Below, piece by piece: positions 63,145-64,000 of a stretch of 64,000 nucleotides of DNA. The notes beneath the pieces were generated by a model. It searched no databases and was not told where the DNA came from. It saw only the letters and a program-made list of their open reading frames with translations. Each line of letters begins with the position of its first letter. Position 1 is the stretch's first letter. The translations under genes were made by a program, and so were the position numbers. Source of the DNA: Rhodoferax sp. (GTDB lineage: Bacteria; Pseudomonadota; Gammaproteobacteria; Burkholderiales; Burkholderiaceae_C). The DNA is taken from positions 62,001 through 126,000 of the forward strand of contig JAGRPL010000014.1 in NCBI GenBank assembly GCA_019449595.1, given 5' to 3'.

Positions 63145-63522
63145 TCAGGCGGCGCGGGCGTGCAGGCCCGCGGTGCGCACCGGGAGGCGCTCGGTAGCCA
63201 GCACGCGCTGGGCGTTGAGGCTGCTGATGGGGATGCTGGCGTCCTGCGGAATGCCCCCCGAGAGTTGCAGCGCCAGGTAGCGTCCGCAGCTCACGCGCAG
63301 GAACGACGCGAAGTTGTCCACCGCCCCGCGCGCCTGCACCAGCTCGTCGTAGAGCTTGGTGCAAAGCTGGGGTACGCTCATGCCGTCACGCTGGGCAATG
63401 TCGTCCAGCACGCTCCAGAACAGGTTCTCCAGCCGGATGCTGGTGGCCACCCCGTGCAGGCGCACGGAGCGGACACGGCATTCGTACTGGTGCGGATCGG
63501 CGTTGATGAATACCTGGCACAT
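63145..63522 (-). CDS. Ribbon-helix-helix domain protein
   Basis: 125 residues. The middle part (HGVATSIRLENLFWSVLDDI, then AQRDGMSVPQLCTKLYDEL) has the RHH_4-type pattern: a short beta strand with alternating residues, then two helices. NFASFLRVSCGRYLAL follows. RHH proteins usually bind DNA as dimers. Targets are unknown. Convergent with the thioredoxin gene; CGCCGC...GCGGCG at 63139-63154 forms a small hairpin over both gene ends. Confidence 0.8.
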   Translation of the reverse strand: MCQVFINADPHQYECRVRSVRLHGVATSIRLENLFWSVLDDIAQRDGMSVPQLCTKLYDELVQARGAVDNFASFLRVSCGRYLALQLSGGIPQDASIPISSLNAQRVLATERLPVRTAGLHARAA

Positions 63523-63579
63523 GGTGCGTCTCCATCCGGTTGGTACTGGGCGCGATGATGCAGCGCCCGCCGGTGCGCG

Positions 63580-64000
63580 TCAATGCGTGATGCGGGTTCC
63601 CAGAACCGCCAGGAACTGGGCCATCCACGCCGGGTGCGCCGGCCAGGCCGGGGCGCTCACCAGGTTGCCGTCGGTGTGGGCGCCGTCGATGGCGATGTCG
63701 GCATAGGTGCCTCCGGCGCGCTCCACCTCCACCCGGCAGGCCGGGTAGGCCGAGCAGCTGCGGCCCTTGAGCACGTTGGCCCCGGCGAGCAGCTGGGCAG
63801 CGTGGCAGATGGCCGCAACCGGCTTATTGGCGGTGAAGAAATGCTGGACCATGGCCACCACGGCCGGGTAGGTGCGCAGGTATTCGGGGCCGCGGCCGCC
63901 GGGCAGCACCAGCGCGTCGTAGCTGGCCACCTGGATGTCGGCAAACGTGGCGTTGAGCGCAAAGTTGTGCCCGGGCTTTTCGCTGTAGGTCTGCGCGCCC
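63580..64000 (-). CDS. DJ-1/PfpI family protein (N-terminus beyond window)
   Basis: The frame stays open to the right edge (FALNATFADIQVASYDALVLP), so the gene is truncated by the window. About 140 residues are visible. The nucleophile elbow is AAICHAAQLLAG with the conserved Cys, and LVLPGGRGPEYLRTYP carries the conserved Glu region. DJ-1/PfpI members are glyoxalases, deglycases or chaperones; the subgroup cannot be decided from this part. Confidence 0.85.
   Translation of the reverse strand, partial: GAQTYSEKPGHNFALNATFADIQVASYDALVLPGGRGPEYLRTYPAVVAMVQHFFTANKPVAAICHAAQLLAGANVLKGRSCSAYPACRVEVERAGGTYADIAIDGAHTDGNLVSAPAWPAHPAWMAQFLAVLGTRITH

Noticed and set aside
63139-63154. Terminator between thioredoxin and RHH genes
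   Set aside because: Short GC hairpin without a T-run on either strand.

Overview
The window is GC-rich DNA (mostly about two-thirds G+C) from a betaproteobacterium, most likely family Comamonadaceae (Rhodoferax/Acidovorax/Polaromonas type). The evidence is the gene neighbourhoods: leuS-lptE-holA-proA, hpf-ptsN-hprK, nudJ-mnmA, uvrA next to an MFS gene and ssb, and tsaC-purK-purE. A short dispersed repeat with a CATAGCTG...CTGCGCA core also fits. No rRNA, tRNA, CRISPR array, phage or IS element was found. Coding density is high. Both ends cut a gene: proA on the left and a DJ-1/PfpI gene on the right.

Layout. 1-8007 (minus): one long run bamE-dapB-exbB-exbD-leuS-lptE-holA-proA, covering envelope assembly, lysine and proline synthesis, leucyl-tRNA and the polymerase III delta subunit. 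8091-10422: fur (plus), then hpf-ptsN-hprK (minus). 10780-17439: corA (plus), mtn, fadD and pntAB (minus). 17604-19299: nudJ and mnmA (plus). 19279-26137 (minus): a six-gene operon of RND adaptor, RND pump, sulfide:quinone oxidoreductase-like flavoprotein, DUF2892 membrane protein, OsmC-type protein and CsoR-family regulator. Two 16-bp operator-like sequences facing each other lie over its promoter.

26354-40065 (plus): galE followed by a complete pel exopolysaccharide operon (pelA, pelB split in two, pelC, pelD, pelE, pelF, pelG). The genes are packed with 4-base to about 40-base overlaps, so they are almost certainly co-transcribed. The GalE has a cysteine at the position that lets human GALE accept N-acetylated sugars, so it may feed UDP-GalNAc to PelF. 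PelD keeps its c-di-GMP binding residues. 40146-49219: ssb and an MFS gene (minus), uvrA (plus) and a large PAS/GAF/GGDEF/EAL protein (minus).

49316-52162 (minus): two GSTs, an RcnB-like periplasmic protein and pyrF. 52356-53435 looks like a lone integron gene cassette: an attC-like site directly after the stop codon of a gene for a membrane-anchored protein with a HEPN-like R-x4-H motif, with no integrase nearby. 53436-56625: UDG, rimI, tsaB and an EamA transporter (minus). 56655-58364: dacB and a SemiSWEET gene (plus). 58556-62140 (minus): a lower-GC GST, then tsaC, purK and purE. 62177-64000: a thioredoxin-TPR protein (plus), then a ribbon-helix-helix protein and a DJ-1/PfpI protein (minus).

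The points most worth following are the sulfide/RND operon with its twin operators, the split PelB with a SPOR-like start, the lone cassette, and a 45-60 bp repeat found seven or eight times. That repeat lies in frame inside proA, uvrA and tsaC (twice) and supplies stop codons to mtn, nudJ and the EamA gene.
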